Part shown: positions 17,849 to 26,393 of the stretch, one piece after another | Numbering within the stretch: the first letter of the stretch is position 1 | Layout: every line of letters begins with the position of its first letter | Assembly (NCBI GenBank): GCA_017464085.1 | Contig: JAFUEE010000052.1 | Span: 1-36,200 of the forward strand | Origin: Pseudomonadota bacterium | GTDB taxonomy: Bacteria; Myxococcota_A; Bradymonadia; UBA4248 | Reading direction: 5' to 3' | Length of the DNA stretch: 36,200 bases | The notes under the pieces: generated by a model | What the model was told of the DNA's origin: nothing | The model's database searches: none | What the model saw: the letters and a program-made list of their open reading frames with translations, nothing else | Program-made: the position numbers and the translations under genes

Positions 17849-18772
17849 ATGAAAATGGATGGTCGTAGGGAGAGTTCCAATCTTGTCGATAACCGCAAAA
17901 AGAAAACAGCGGCAGCGGCAGGCGGCGTCGGCGGCGTGAGCGTTGTCGCAATCATTCTGTATTTTATCATGAGCGGCGGCAATATGGATCCGAACGTCGT
18001 GAACCAGCTTTCGACAAAAGGTTCAACCCAGACCGTGACGGCTGCGCAGACGCGCAACAGCGAGTTCTATAAGAACAGCTCTTTCAAGGATCAGGATGAT
18101 CTCGCGAAGTTCACGTCACAGGTGCTTGCTAGCACGGAAGAAACATGGGAAGCAAAGTTTAAGGAAATGGGTAAAAAATATGCTTTCCCGAAGATGATGC
18201 TTTTCTCTGGGGCCGTGGATACGGCTTGCGGCCATGCGACATCAAGCTTTGGCCCGTTCTATTGCTCTGGCGACCAGACGGTATATATCGACCTCGAATT
18301 CCTGGAGACAATGAAGAAGACGCTTCGCCTCAAGTCAAAAGAAGACAATATGGATTTCGCATTTGCCTACGTGATCGCGCATGAAGTCGGGCATCATGTC
18401 CAGAATCAGACGGGTGATTTGGCGAAATATAACCGCCAGGAAGCGGCACTCAAAAAACAGGGAAATGCGGCTGCTGCCAACTTGGTCAGCGTTCAGATCG
18501 AGCTTCAGGCAGACTGTTATGCCGGTGTTTGGGGCCATTCAGAGAACGAGCTTTATAAATCGCTGGATGCGGACGACTTTGCTTCCGCATTCGATGCCGC
18601 GAAAGGCGTCGGGGATGACACGCTTGGCAATACACGCCGTGACACGTTCAACCACGGCTCGGCAAAGATGCGACAGGCTTGGTTTGCGACAGGCTTTACA
18701 ACGGGCGATCCCGCGCAGTGCGACACATATAAATATACATCGCTGGATGCGCTTGAGAATAAGAAGTATTGA
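17849..18772 (+). CDS. ypfJ: YpfJ-type neutral zinc metallopeptidase
   Basis: 307 aa; AGGAG is about 10 nt before the ATG, and an ATG two codons in is an alternative. The architecture is that of the putative neutral zinc metallopeptidase family (YpfJ): a short basic N-terminus, one membrane helix at about 24-41 (VGGVSVVAIILYFIM), then a periplasmic catalytic domain. HEVGHH at 178-183 gives the zinc His ligands and catalytic Glu, and ELQADCYAGVWGH at 218-230 supplies the third-ligand Glu. A tail with NHGSAKMR follows, also typical of the family. Two Cys (near 126 and 136) may form a disulphide, as is common in this family. The natural substrate is unknown. The length is typical. It has its own promoter, and the gene after it is a broken lipoprotein gene. 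Confidence 0.9.
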   Translation: MKMDGRRESSNLVDNRKKKTAAAAGGVGGVSVVAIILYFIMSGGNMDPNVVNQLSTKGSTQTVTAAQTRNSEFYKNSSFKDQDDLAKFTSQVLASTEETWEAKFKEMGKKYAFPKMMLFSGAVDTACGHATSSFGPFYCSGDQTVYIDLEFLETMKKTLRLKSKEDNMDFAFAYVIAHEVGHHVQNQTGDLAKYNRQEAALKKQGNAAAANLVSVQIELQADCYAGVWGHSENELYKSLDADDFASAFDAAKGVGDDTLGNTRRDTFNHGSAKMRQAWFATGFTTGDPAQCDTYKYTSLDALENKKY

Positions 18773-19101
18773 TGATTGAAAGAGGGGCGAGTGATGGGGG
18801 ATATGGGGAAAATTTAGCATATATGTGTACATTAAAGGAAATTAAAAAAAACTGAACAAAAAAAAGCAAAATTAATTAAATGAAATAGAATCTAATTATT
18901 CTGACAACTTTATTGCTATTAGGCTGTTCTCCAGATGCATTAGAATACAGAGGCTCGGTATCCCCTCAGGAATTGAGTCTCTCTCATCATGCCATCATCA
19001 ATCCTGTGATGGATACTTATTATAGTAAATTGCTGACAGGAGTTGCCGCAATTTTTATTGTGGATTAACCGGAATATAAAGATCAGGTTTATTGTAGCGG
19101 A

Positions 19102-19850
19102 TGATCCTGTATAAAAAAGTTGACATATTTTCTGCAAGGATTTTGCTAAATTGGCGAAGCCTTAGGAGGGTGTGTATGAGTAAGAGAAATCGCTATGATC
19201 ATGAGTTCAAGGTTCAGGCAGTCAAGCTGGCGCTTGAGATAGGGCAGACGAAAGCCTGCATGAGCTGAAACTTCCGGAAAACACAATTTATGGCTGGATG
19301 CACGCATATCGCCAAGGACGACTTGATCTTGGCCCAGGCACGCAGACCCCGGCACGGGCATTGACGATGAATGAGGAACTGGTTGAGCTGCGTAAACAGG
19401 TTAAAGAGCTGGCGAAAGAAAACAGGCGGCTCAAGGAAGAGAATGAATTTCTTGAGGAAGCAAGCGCTTTTTTCGCTGCGAGCCGTCGGAAGTCAGCAAG
19501 GACGCGAGGATGCGTTTCATTGCGCTCAAGACTTGCGACGGCACGAAGAAAGGCAAACTGGCTTTTTACTGCCGGATGCTTGATGTCAGTCGGCAGGGGT
19601 TCTATGACTATCTTGAAACAAGCAAACAGCCTTGGAAATATCAGGGAATTGCAGATGCAATGAAAGCCATCAGAGCCGAAGACGTGTGTAACGACACGTA
19701 TGGGCGAGTTCGCATGCGTCAGGCGTTGATACTGCGGCTGCCAGAGGGAACGGTTATTCCCTGTGAAAATACCATCCAGAAGATCATGGAGCTGTCTGGA
19801 TTTGGACATTCCCCAAAGCATAAGCCGAATGGGCTCACCAAAGCGGAATG
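19102..19850 (+). mobile_element. Truncated IS3-family insertion sequence
   Basis: The left end appears to begin TGATCCTGTATAAAAAAG near 19102, with a TTGACA at 19120. orfA and the start of orfB follow. The right end and the DDE catalytic part of the transposase are missing, because the IS sequence stops at about 19848. The element can no longer transpose by itself. No target-site duplication can be identified because the right end is gone. Confidence 0.75.
19176..19663 (+). pseudogene. IS3-family OrfA (helix-turn-helix plus leucine zipper), frameshifted
   Basis: AGGAGG is 6 nt before the ATG at 19176. The N-terminus MSKRNRYDHEFKVQAVKLAL is a typical IS3 OrfA start. The frame ends at TGA 19266-19268 after ...GQTKACMS, but the OrfA sequence resumes in the neighbouring frame at about 19259 as HELKLPENTIYGWMHAYRQG, so a small deletion has occurred near 19255. 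A leucine-zipper segment follows (LVELRKQVKELAKENRRLKE). A run of six T at 19468-19473 lies at the place where IS3 elements make their programmed -1 shift into orfB. Confidence 0.8.
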
Positions 19851-19857
19851 TTCCTGA
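19510..19857 (+). pseudogene. IS3-family OrfB, N-terminal part only
   Basis: In the -1 frame relative to OrfA, as expected for IS3. It covers the N-terminal helix-turn-helix region of the transposase (FYCRMLDVSRQGFYDYL; TYGRVRMRQAL; SGFGHSPKHKPNGLTKA) and stops at 19855-19857. Full OrfB is about 270-290 aa with a DDE integrase core; only ~115 aa remain and the core is absent. Confidence 0.8.
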
Positions 19858-20043
19858 GCACAAATGCTGGGGACGATAATAAAGAGAGCGATAAAACAGC
19901 TTTTAGGGACGACAATATTCTCATCGTTGTTCAGGAAAATGGCGACTATTATGCCTACTATGAAGGTGTCAATTAATTCGTTTTTGTTCCTATCCTATAT
20001 AAAGAAAAGTGTTCCACGGTATCTGGATAAAACATAATCGTGA

Positions 20044-20147
20044 GGCGTAGCTATTTGCCTTCGGCAAATACGCTGCGCCCTTTTGCGTCTATTTACCTTC
20101 GGCAAATACGCCGCTATCGCTTCGCGTCTATTTGCATTCGCAAATAC
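20044..20147. repeat. Intergenic hairpin-family tandem cluster (three copies)
   Basis: Copy 1 is the best in the window: outer stem GGCGTAGC (20044-20051) pairs with GCTGCGCC (20072-20079). The inner stem TATTTGCC (20052-20059) pairs with GGCAAATA (20063-20070), the loop is TTC, and a single bulged C sits at 20071. Copy 2 is TATTTACC TTC GGCAAATA at 20090-20108 with the C at 20109. Copy 3 is TATTTGC ATTC GCAAATA at 20129-20146 with the C at 20147. A half copy (TATCGC TTC GCG) lies between copies 2 and 3. Confidence 0.75.
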
Positions 20148-20163
20148 GCCGCTCACCCAGTGC

Positions 20164-20185
20164 AGGGCGTTGGTTCGCAACGCCC
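20164..20185. repeat. GC hairpin downstream of the Cys-rich lipoprotein gene
   Basis: GGGCGTT, 7-nt loop, AACGCCC, about 18 nt past the stop codon of the leftward lipoprotein gene. It could stop transcription, though no T run follows on the minus strand. Confidence 0.4.
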
Positions 20186-20201
20186 CGTGTCGCGCTCTGC
20201 G

Positions 20202-22544
20202 TTAATTGCACGTCGTCGAGTTTTTGCACCCTTTGGCGCATTTAGATCCGCTTCCCCAGACACCGTTGCTGCACGTATATTTATAACCGCTTGTGCATTT
20301 GGTCGCGCCATTTTTGCAATCGCCGCATCCGCTGTACGAACTGCCTGATTTCCTGCAGGATACGCTGCCTTTGCATTGCGTGGTGCTGCTTGGCCAGGCG
20401 CCAGACGCGCAAATTTGATAGTAGCAAATGTTGTTAGATTGAGAATATCTATATTTGCCATTTGTACATTCACCACATCCAGTATAATTACCTGACGCAC
20501 CTCTGCAAGAACCGCCTGATGCGCATCTGGTGCCGCCTCCCCAGGCACCGTCAGTACATTTTTTGTAATAACACACACCACTGCTTAAATAATAACTATA
20601 TTTATTATTTGAACATACGCCGCAACCTGAATACAAGCCGTTTCTCTTGGCACAGGAAACGCTGTTGGAACATGTTGTGGACGTCCATTGGGCGTTTTGG
20701 CATGTAAATTGGGAACAGATATTATTAGATTCACGATATTCAACTTTATTATTTAAGCATGAGCCGCATACATTGCCATTGCATGACACGCCAGCACATG
20801 TATTGGGTTCAAGATTTGCACTGCAAATTATGCCGACTTGAGTCGAGGAATCATTTGTGCAAGTATTTGCGTTATTGCAATTTTTATAGCACACGGAGGA
20901 AGTGCATTGCGTGCACTTTGTGTTGAATACTTTCTGCGCATTCCAACAGACATATTGGTCATTGCCCTGACAATAGTATTGATTGTTGACACAATCACCA
21001 CATTCGAAGTCATTGCCATTGATTTTGCACGAATTCTGAGAACATGGGGTCTCGATATTCCATCTGCCATCTACGCAAGTGCGCCTGATGCATTGCTGTG
21101 TGGATGGATCGTTGTATGCTTCAATCGAGTCATTTTTACATTCACCGCATTCATAGACAATCGTCTGCGATGAAATTGGATTTGTATTTTCCGGATTGCC
21201 GTTTTCCGGATCGCCATTTTCCGGATTGCCGTTTTCCGGATCGCCATTTTCCGGATTGCCGTTTTCCGGATCGCCATTTTCCGGATAGCCATTTTCCGGA
21301 TCGCCATTTTCCGGATCGCCATTTTCCGGATCACCGTTTTCCGGATCACCGTTTTCCGGATCACCGTTTTCCGGATCGCATGCGCCATCGGGGCAAGTAC
21401 ATTGATCGCCTTCGCAGGGTTCGACGGTGGGCGCTTGCTGGTAAACTTTGGCGACACACGATACGTCACCGCAGCTATTTTCAGCAACGTTCCATGATCC
21501 ATCTATGCAGTTGTGCACGGTATTGTCATCACAGTTACCTGTGCCATTGATACATGAGCCACAGCCTGTGAAGTCGCTGTTGCATGAGGATTGGCAGGTG
21601 TCTTTGAAATCTTCATCCAAAACCCATTGACCGTTTTTGCAGACTTTGTGTTCGCAGATATTCTGTTTGTTATTGGTATATCGTTCGTCTCCATTGAGGC
21701 ATATTCCGCATGTGAATGAGCCGTCATCTAATTTTGTGCATGATGCATGCGGAGCACCTGTATTGGGATTCACAGAATCAGATTCGGTACAGAATTTACG
21801 CGGATGCCACTGACCATTTTGGCAGTCATAGAGCTGAGATTGATCGATGCCATCATCGCACTTCATTTTATTATTGATGCATTCACCACATTTGGCATCG
21901 CCAGTTTCTGAAAACTTACATGAGTTTTTGCATGTTAAAAATGATGAATCGATTACCCATGAGGCATTTTCGCAATTTTGTTTTGAGCAAATATTGCTTA
22001 TATTATTATCAATTTTGGTAGTGCCATTTATACACTCTCCACACTCATATTGCTTTTTATCAGCATTGATACGGCAGGATGTGAAGCCGCAATACGTAAT
22101 GGTTTCATATTTTCCATTATTACACTGCTTGATATTATTGTTATCACACATTATTTCCCCATTTATGCATTCTCCGCATAAATTTTGTTTAGATGTTGTT
22201 TGAATATCTGTTGTAGGGCGCAAACATGAATTTTTGCATGAATATTCTGTATCTTCTTTCCAGACTCCGTCGATACAGCTGCGATGGCGACAATTGGAAT
22301 CTAGTCTCTCTTGATAATACTGTCCTTCTGAGAGGTGCAGTAAGAGTTGTTCTTCAAAGCAATCCTGTGAATCCTCATAAGTGCTACAATAATCAATCAA
22401 TTTTTGATATATATTGTCATCACTGTCTGGCCAAACTACAATTGTATTATCATTTGGACACGTGTCGAGCATGACACCTGTATTCTCCGCCTGACAGGCG
22501 GTGAATGATAAGATTATAGCAAGATGCAGAGGAAATCTTTTCAT
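20202..22544 (-). CDS. Cys-rich repeat lipoprotein with PENGD linker repeats
   Basis: 780 aa. The signal peptide ends in a lipobox (FTAC, lipidated Cys at 17), so it should be membrane-anchored and surface or periplasm facing. The rest is a long series of Cys modules built around CGECxNGxxxC and a W-x(1-4)-C element, roughly 40-50 aa each, with no recognised enzymatic domain. Midway is a linker of 13 copies of a 5-residue unit (D/N/Y-P-E-N-G). The modules are most like the variable Cys-rich proteins of myxobacterial-type genomes. The start has AAGG 8 nt upstream and lies 9 nt after the stop of the preceding gene, so the two form an operon. AT-richer than the signalling genes to the left. Function unknown; a surface adhesion or shield role is inference. 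Confidence 0.85.
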   Translation of the reverse strand: MKRFPLHLAIILSFTACQAENTGVMLDTCPNDNTIVVWPDSDDNIYQKLIDYCSTYEDSQDCFEEQLLLHLSEGQYYQERLDSNCRHRSCIDGVWKEDTEYSCKNSCLRPTTDIQTTSKQNLCGECINGEIMCDNNNIKQCNNGKYETITYCGFTSCRINADKKQYECGECINGTTKIDNNISNICSKQNCENASWVIDSSFLTCKNSCKFSETGDAKCGECINNKMKCDDGIDQSQLYDCQNGQWHPRKFCTESDSVNPNTGAPHASCTKLDDGSFTCGICLNGDERYTNNKQNICEHKVCKNGQWVLDEDFKDTCQSSCNSDFTGCGSCINGTGNCDDNTVHNCIDGSWNVAENSCGDVSCVAKVYQQAPTVEPCEGDQCTCPDGACDPENGDPENGDPENGDPENGDPENGDPENGYPENGDPENGNPENGDPENGNPENGDPENGNPENTNPISSQTIVYECGECKNDSIEAYNDPSTQQCIRRTCVDGRWNIETPCSQNSCKINGNDFECGDCVNNQYYCQGNDQYVCWNAQKVFNTKCTQCTSSVCYKNCNNANTCTNDSSTQVGIICSANLEPNTCAGVSCNGNVCGSCLNNKVEYRESNNICSQFTCQNAQWTSTTCSNSVSCAKRNGLYSGCGVCSNNKYSYYLSSGVCYYKKCTDGAWGGGTRCASGGSCRGASGNYTGCGECTNGKYRYSQSNNICYYQICASGAWPSSTTQCKGSVSCRKSGSSYSGCGDCKNGATKCTSGYKYTCSNGVWGSGSKCAKGCKNSTTCN
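21186..21380 (-). repeat. 13-copy 15-bp tandem repeat inside the Cys-rich lipoprotein gene
   Basis: Thirteen in-frame copies of a 15-bp unit encode D/N/Y-P-E-N-G. The units differ by a few silent or D/N/Y-changing substitutions. Because 15 is a multiple of three, gain or loss of units would lengthen or shorten the linker without breaking the frame. Confidence 0.9.
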
Positions 22545-22553
22545 TTTTTTGCC

Positions 22554-23342
22554 TTAAAAAGTCATTGAAAAGTTGATGTGCTGTGGAGAAAATCTTGCAG
22601 TGAGGTGAAGGTCGTTTTTTATGTGTGTGTATTTATATCCAAAGATGGCAGTCAACAGCGTGCCGGAAACCGCAGCCGCGAGGCCAGCTCCGAACATGAT
22701 GAGTCCTGCCTGATATTGAGTAGTCGTCTTTCCTGTGATGTAAAGAGTTTCGCCATTATAATAGGCATGGCTGGAATTCGGATCAATGACATTGTCATCA
22801 TCTCTAAAAGCGAGCACTGCGCCAGCTGTCGTGAGCGCGATGCCGGCCGCTGCGACGCTCACACCAGTCCAAAGGCCGATCCCGAGGTCTTCTTTTTGAG
22901 ATTGCTGATTTGTTTCGAGCATGCTTTTCAGGTCTTTGTTTGACTGGTGCAGCTCGTTTTGGGCGCTTTCGGTTCGTTCAGGAAACTCTGCGTCATGCCG
23001 GGCGTACCAGATCAGACGGGCTGCTTCGGGCGCTGTGGCGAAGGTAAAGGTGTCATCGCTCGCTTTTTGGATGTATTGAAGCGATTTGATTTTGTCGCCT
23101 TTTTCTCTCAGCGCGATAGAGATGTAATAGTTGAGCATGGGGGAGGTGTCGCAAATCTGGACCAGTTCTCGTGCTTTGCTCAGGGCAGTGTCCCATGACT
23201 TGGTTTCTATGGCCCCCTTGACGTATTGGAGCCCCTCAGTCCACTGCTTGTTTTTGTCGAGGTTTTGGCAGTTCTGCGCGTAGGCTGAAAGAGGAAATAG
23301 GAGGAAAAATATCAGAGGAAGCAGTTTTTTTGAAATGTTCAT
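22554..23342 (-). CDS. Secreted TPR-like protein with two hydrophobic C-terminal segments
   Basis: 262 aa with a Sec signal peptide (LLPLIFFLLFPLSAYAQ). The mature N-terminal half contains helical repeats suggesting one or two TPR units (LQYVKGAIETKSWDTALSKA; MLNYYISIALREKGDKIKSL). After a Gln/Ser-rich segment come two Ala/Gly-rich hydrophobic stretches, about residues 157-180 and 213-236 (IGLWTGVSVAAAGIAL; GLIMFGAGLAAAVSGTLL), which may be membrane helices. The protein ends in ...INFSMTF. This layout is common in TPR proteins of Myxococcota whose role is unknown. No clear Shine-Dalgarno is seen. It is the first gene of the operon with the Cys-rich lipoprotein, so the two may act together in the envelope. 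Confidence 0.75.
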   Translation of the reverse strand: MNISKKLLPLIFFLLFPLSAYAQNCQNLDKNKQWTEGLQYVKGAIETKSWDTALSKARELVQICDTSPMLNYYISIALREKGDKIKSLQYIQKASDDTFTFATAPEAARLIWYARHDAEFPERTESAQNELHQSNKDLKSMLETNQQSQKEDLGIGLWTGVSVAAAGIALTTAGAVLAFRDDDNVIDPNSSHAYYNGETLYITGKTTTQYQAGLIMFGAGLAAAVSGTLLTAIFGYKYTHIKNDLHLTARFSPQHINFSMTF

Positions 23343-23870
23343 AATTGAGTACGGTTAAAGTGAGCATAATTGCTCGCAGTGCAAGATATCGCTAAGTATC
23401 AAGGTTTGTCAAATGGACTGCGTTTCTGCCCATAAGAATGAGTTGCTATTCACCCTCATTGGTGTTTTCTACGGTTTGAATGGGGGGGACAGGCAGGCGT
23501 TGGCGTGATGAAGCTTCTGGCTTTGATGTCAAGTGCATGGCTTGGCTCTACTGTCTAATGACGCAAAAGGAGCCTGCCGTGGCAGAAGATGCCATTCCTG
23601 GCTGAATGGTGATGATAAATATGTAAAATATTTAAATCATCTGTAATCTTGTGATGTGAGTATGTGAATCTTGATTGTGTATCTTTATGTGGCGTGCATG
23701 AAATATATTGAAAAAAGGAATTACTAAATGTCCACGTTTATGCCATCGGGGCGAATGCGGTGCATTTCCTGTAATGCAGCACAATTTTAGGGATGTGCAG
23801 AGAAATCCTTTCATTTTGCGCGAAAGAAAGGGTTTCCCATTGCACGACCTTGCTTGTTTATCTCACCGAG
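23343..23870. other. Gene-free spacer
   Basis: It separates two leftward genes. Apart from the promoter at 23383-23412, a G7 run at 23482-23488 and small inverted repeats (CTGCC GT GGCAG near 23573; TGCATT/AATGCA near 23762-23779), nothing convincing is seen. Short frames here have no start signal or family match. Confidence 0.5.
23383..23412 (-). promoter_or_regulatory. Promoter for the TPR/Cys-rich lipoprotein operon
   Basis: On the minus strand a perfect TTGACA (23412-23407), an 18-nt spacer and TATCTT (23388-23383), about 40 nt before the ATG at 23342. Confidence 0.45.
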
Positions 23871-26393
23871 CTAAACCGAGTTTTCGTTCTCGATGATGAT
23901 TTTGCCCTTGTCGCCCATGACCGTGAGCAGGTCACCGGTTTTGAGCGTATCGAGCAAGCCGGGCACGGAGACGACAGCGGGAATGCCGTATTCTCTGGCG
24001 ACGACGAAGGCGTGCGAAAGCGGGCCGCCGCGTTCGGTGAGTACTGCTGAGGCGATTAAGAACAAAGGCGTCCATGCGACATCCGTGGAGGGGGCAGCGA
24101 TAATCTCTCCATATTCGATGGACGAGGCTTCTTCGAGGCTGCGCAATACGCGCACACGGGCTTTGACGCAGCCTGGGGAGGCGGCCAGGCCATAGAGGAC
24201 GCGGCCATTGATTTGGGACTGGATGGCGCACTGTTTGGCGTGCGTGACGAAAGTGTCTGGCGGTGTTTTGGCTTCCAGATAGGCTTCATGGCGAAGTTTG
24301 CGGAAGAAAACGACAGCGCGCGCATTGTCGAGCGCGCGGTCATCTTTCAGCCAGGCGCGTATCTCGTCATAGGTGAGGAAAAATACATCCTGGCGCGCAT
24401 TGAGGATGCCGTCTGCCTGAAGCAATGTGCCGAGCGCGAGCAGATACTGCCTGAAGATGCCTAGAATATCTACGATGTATGCTCGCCATTTTTCGCGGAG
24501 CCGCGCATTTCTTTGCGCATTATTGAGCAGTGTGCGGAAGATGGGGCGCAGACCTCGTGAGAGCATCGACTTGAACATGTTGGTATGCTTGACGCGCTGG
24601 TTCGATACGGCTTCGGTAATCTTTTGGGCGTCTATTGAATCGGCGGCATCTTTGGCGCGCAGATGCATGCGTATGACGCTGTATAGGAATGTTTGGTCTT
24701 CCCTCCAGCGCGGGTTGGCAAGCTCTGCTTCCTGATGCGCGCGTGAACCGTACTGTTCGAGAAAAGATGTGAGTTTTGCCCGGAATTGGCTGTATCCTTC
24801 GAGTGTGGAAATCTTTTGGTCAAAGGCTTCGACGTCCGGCATGTTGTCGAGCGCGTGTTCGCTGACCCAGGTGTCAGCAAGTGCCGGATAGTTTCGTATG
24901 GTGTTTGCGATATCGAGCAGTGCGAGACCTGGTGCGGCGCTCTGCACGTCGAGCAGGCCGCTGAAGAGGTATTGCTCAAGCTCTTCATTTTCCTTGCCGA
25001 ACTGATCGACAAACCCAGAACACAGCACATAGGAAGCGAGGAAAGCGCCGCCGGCGCTGAGCATGTCTAACGCGCACTCAAAAAAGACATCATCGAGGCG
25101 TTTGAATGCATCCTGGATTTGCTGGTGCGTGCATTTGGTGAGATCTGTCGCGAGAAGTTCGGCGCGTGCGCGCTCAAAATCTTCAGCTTTTTGGGGGAGG
25201 CTGCGCACGCGCGCCTGCAGTTTGGCGGATTCGACAATCGCATGGGGGAGGTTGCGCAAAAAATGGCCTCTCCCGATCGGCTGGATGCAGCAGGCGTATT
25301 CGCGAATGTTCTGGATGCCGGCGATTTTGCCGAAATGCTGCGGATTGACAAACGGAATCTGGCTGCAGACGCTGAGCATCTGCGAGATGTTCAGATAGAT
25401 GTGCCCATAGAATGTCGTGACGAATGAGTAGTCTTTGGGGACTGAAAGGCCGAGCATCGCAAAGACAGTCTCGAAGCCGCGTTCGGCGATGTGCATGCCG
25501 ACGCTCCATGTCATGGGTGTCGAGACGCCATAGAGCGCTTCGCCGACGTTGACATTGGAGTAGAGGATCTGTTCGGGCTGTTCGTCTGCGGTGGATGCGA
25601 TATCGCGGGCCTGGAGGAGATAGAGCGAGCCGTGCTCGAATGCGAACTCGATATCTTGAGGCTTTTCAAAATATTGCTCGATGCGTAGCGCGGTCTGTTT
25701 GAGGCGCTTGAGCTGCTTTTCGGAGAGGCATTCCGAATGGCAGGCGGTGTCTGATTCGGATTTGGACAGGCTGAGCGATTCGCTTGTGCGTCCGTTGACG
25801 ACGTTCGAGCCATGCCCTCGCGAGACATTGATGAGCAGGTCTTTCGGGCCGTTGATCGGGTGTTTTGTGAAGACGACGCCGGCGCATGTGGGCGTGATGC
25901 AGGTCTGGATGATGACCGCCATCGAGGGGACAGGCGCGCTGAGGGAGGCCTGGCTTGGGTAGAGCAGGCGTTCTTTGGCATAGAAGCTGAGCCATACGGC
26001 GCGAATCGCTTCGATGCAGTCGTCCGGGCTGTTCACGCCGATGATGCTTTCCTGAAGGCCGGCAAAGGAATGTGTCTGGCTGTCTTCGTCTGTCGAGCTG
26101 GAGCGGACGGCCCATTCTGCGGCTTCGGTCTTGTCGAGGGCTTCGCGGAGCGCGTCCTTGAACGCTTCGCTGAACTCAATGGCGGCAATTGCAGCCTCGG
26201 GCGTATCATGTGCGCGAAGGGCGCGCTTCATGCAGTCGTCGAAGACGGTCGTCGGGATTACGAAACCGCAGGGGACGTTGAAGCCGCCCTTGATCAGGCG
26301 CGCGAGATTGAGCGCTTTGCCGCCGAACTTTTGCCGGATGTCGGTGATATTTTCGACGGCATCTGCGATCTCGCTCAGGGTGATAAAATACAC
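23871..26393 (-). CDS. Rifampicin-phosphotransferase-like / PEP-synthase-family dikinase
   Basis: 840 aa from the preferred GTG start at 26393 (GGAG 9 nt upstream; protein begins MYFITLSEIADA). An ATG at 26423 in frame has no ribosome binding site. The N-terminal ATP-grasp/PPDK domain carries VRSSSTDEDS and FAGLQESI and ends near residue 270 (QDIEFAFE, LLQARDI). A long middle domain begins NVNVGEALYGVSTPMTWS. The C-terminal swivelling domain has the phospho-His motif GGPLSHA (His 794) and AREYGIPAVV. The PEP/pyruvate TIM-barrel domain of true PEP synthase is absent, and this three-domain order matches rifampicin phosphotransferases and relatives. The reaction is probably ATP-dependent phosphorylation of a small molecule bound by the middle domain; the substrate is unknown. 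It overlaps the upstream lipoprotein gene by 19 nt, suggesting coupled translation. Confidence 0.8.
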   Translation of the reverse strand: MYFITLSEIADAVENITDIRQKFGGKALNLARLIKGGFNVPCGFVIPTTVFDDCMKRALRAHDTPEAAIAAIEFSEAFKDALREALDKTEAAEWAVRSSSTDEDSQTHSFAGLQESIIGVNSPDDCIEAIRAVWLSFYAKERLLYPSQASLSAPVPSMAVIIQTCITPTCAGVVFTKHPINGPKDLLINVSRGHGSNVVNGRTSESLSLSKSESDTACHSECLSEKQLKRLKQTALRIEQYFEKPQDIEFAFEHGSLYLLQARDIASTADEQPEQILYSNVNVGEALYGVSTPMTWSVGMHIAERGFETVFAMLGLSVPKDYSFVTTFYGHIYLNISQMLSVCSQIPFVNPQHFGKIAGIQNIREYACCIQPIGRGHFLRNLPHAIVESAKLQARVRSLPQKAEDFERARAELLATDLTKCTHQQIQDAFKRLDDVFFECALDMLSAGGAFLASYVLCSGFVDQFGKENEELEQYLFSGLLDVQSAAPGLALLDIANTIRNYPALADTWVSEHALDNMPDVEAFDQKISTLEGYSQFRAKLTSFLEQYGSRAHQEAELANPRWREDQTFLYSVIRMHLRAKDAADSIDAQKITEAVSNQRVKHTNMFKSMLSRGLRPIFRTLLNNAQRNARLREKWRAYIVDILGIFRQYLLALGTLLQADGILNARQDVFFLTYDEIRAWLKDDRALDNARAVVFFRKLRHEAYLEAKTPPDTFVTHAKQCAIQSQINGRVLYGLAASPGCVKARVRVLRSLEEASSIEYGEIIAAPSTDVAWTPLFLIASAVLTERGGPLSHAFVVAREYGIPAVVSVPGLLDTLKTGDLLTVMGDKGKIIIENENSV

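Larger units (their letters stand above)
18880..19976 (+). pseudogene. Broken lipoprotein gene interrupted by an IS3-family remnant
   Basis: From ATG at 18880 the reading is M-K-stop-N-L-I-I-L-T-T and then LLLLGCSPDA, a clear lipobox. The gene therefore has an in-frame TAG at codon 3 (18886-18888). The frame continues to a TAA at 19066; a one-base shift there would carry on as PEYKDQVYCSG up to the IS left end near 19102. After the IS remnant an open tail at about 19848-19976 reads ...DDNILIVVQENGDYYAYYEGVN, stop, and looks like a protein C-terminus. I infer the two parts belong to one old lipoprotein gene that lost some middle sequence. It is AT-richer than its neighbours. Confidence 0.6.

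Noticed and set aside
20044..20147. CRISPR array
   Set aside because: The repeats are palindromic, irregularly spaced and have no constant repeat plus unique spacer pattern; they are hairpin-family copies.
20164..20185. tRNA-like T-arm sequence (GGTTCG)
   Set aside because: It lies in a simple hairpin; no acceptor, D or anticodon arm can be placed around it.
21186..21380. CRISPR or VNTR outside a gene
   Set aside because: The 15-bp repeat is in frame inside a lipoprotein gene and encodes a regular peptide.
23632..23896. Possible small genes near the end of the dikinase gene
   Set aside because: Short frames exist on both strands, but none has a ribosome binding site or a recognisable family.
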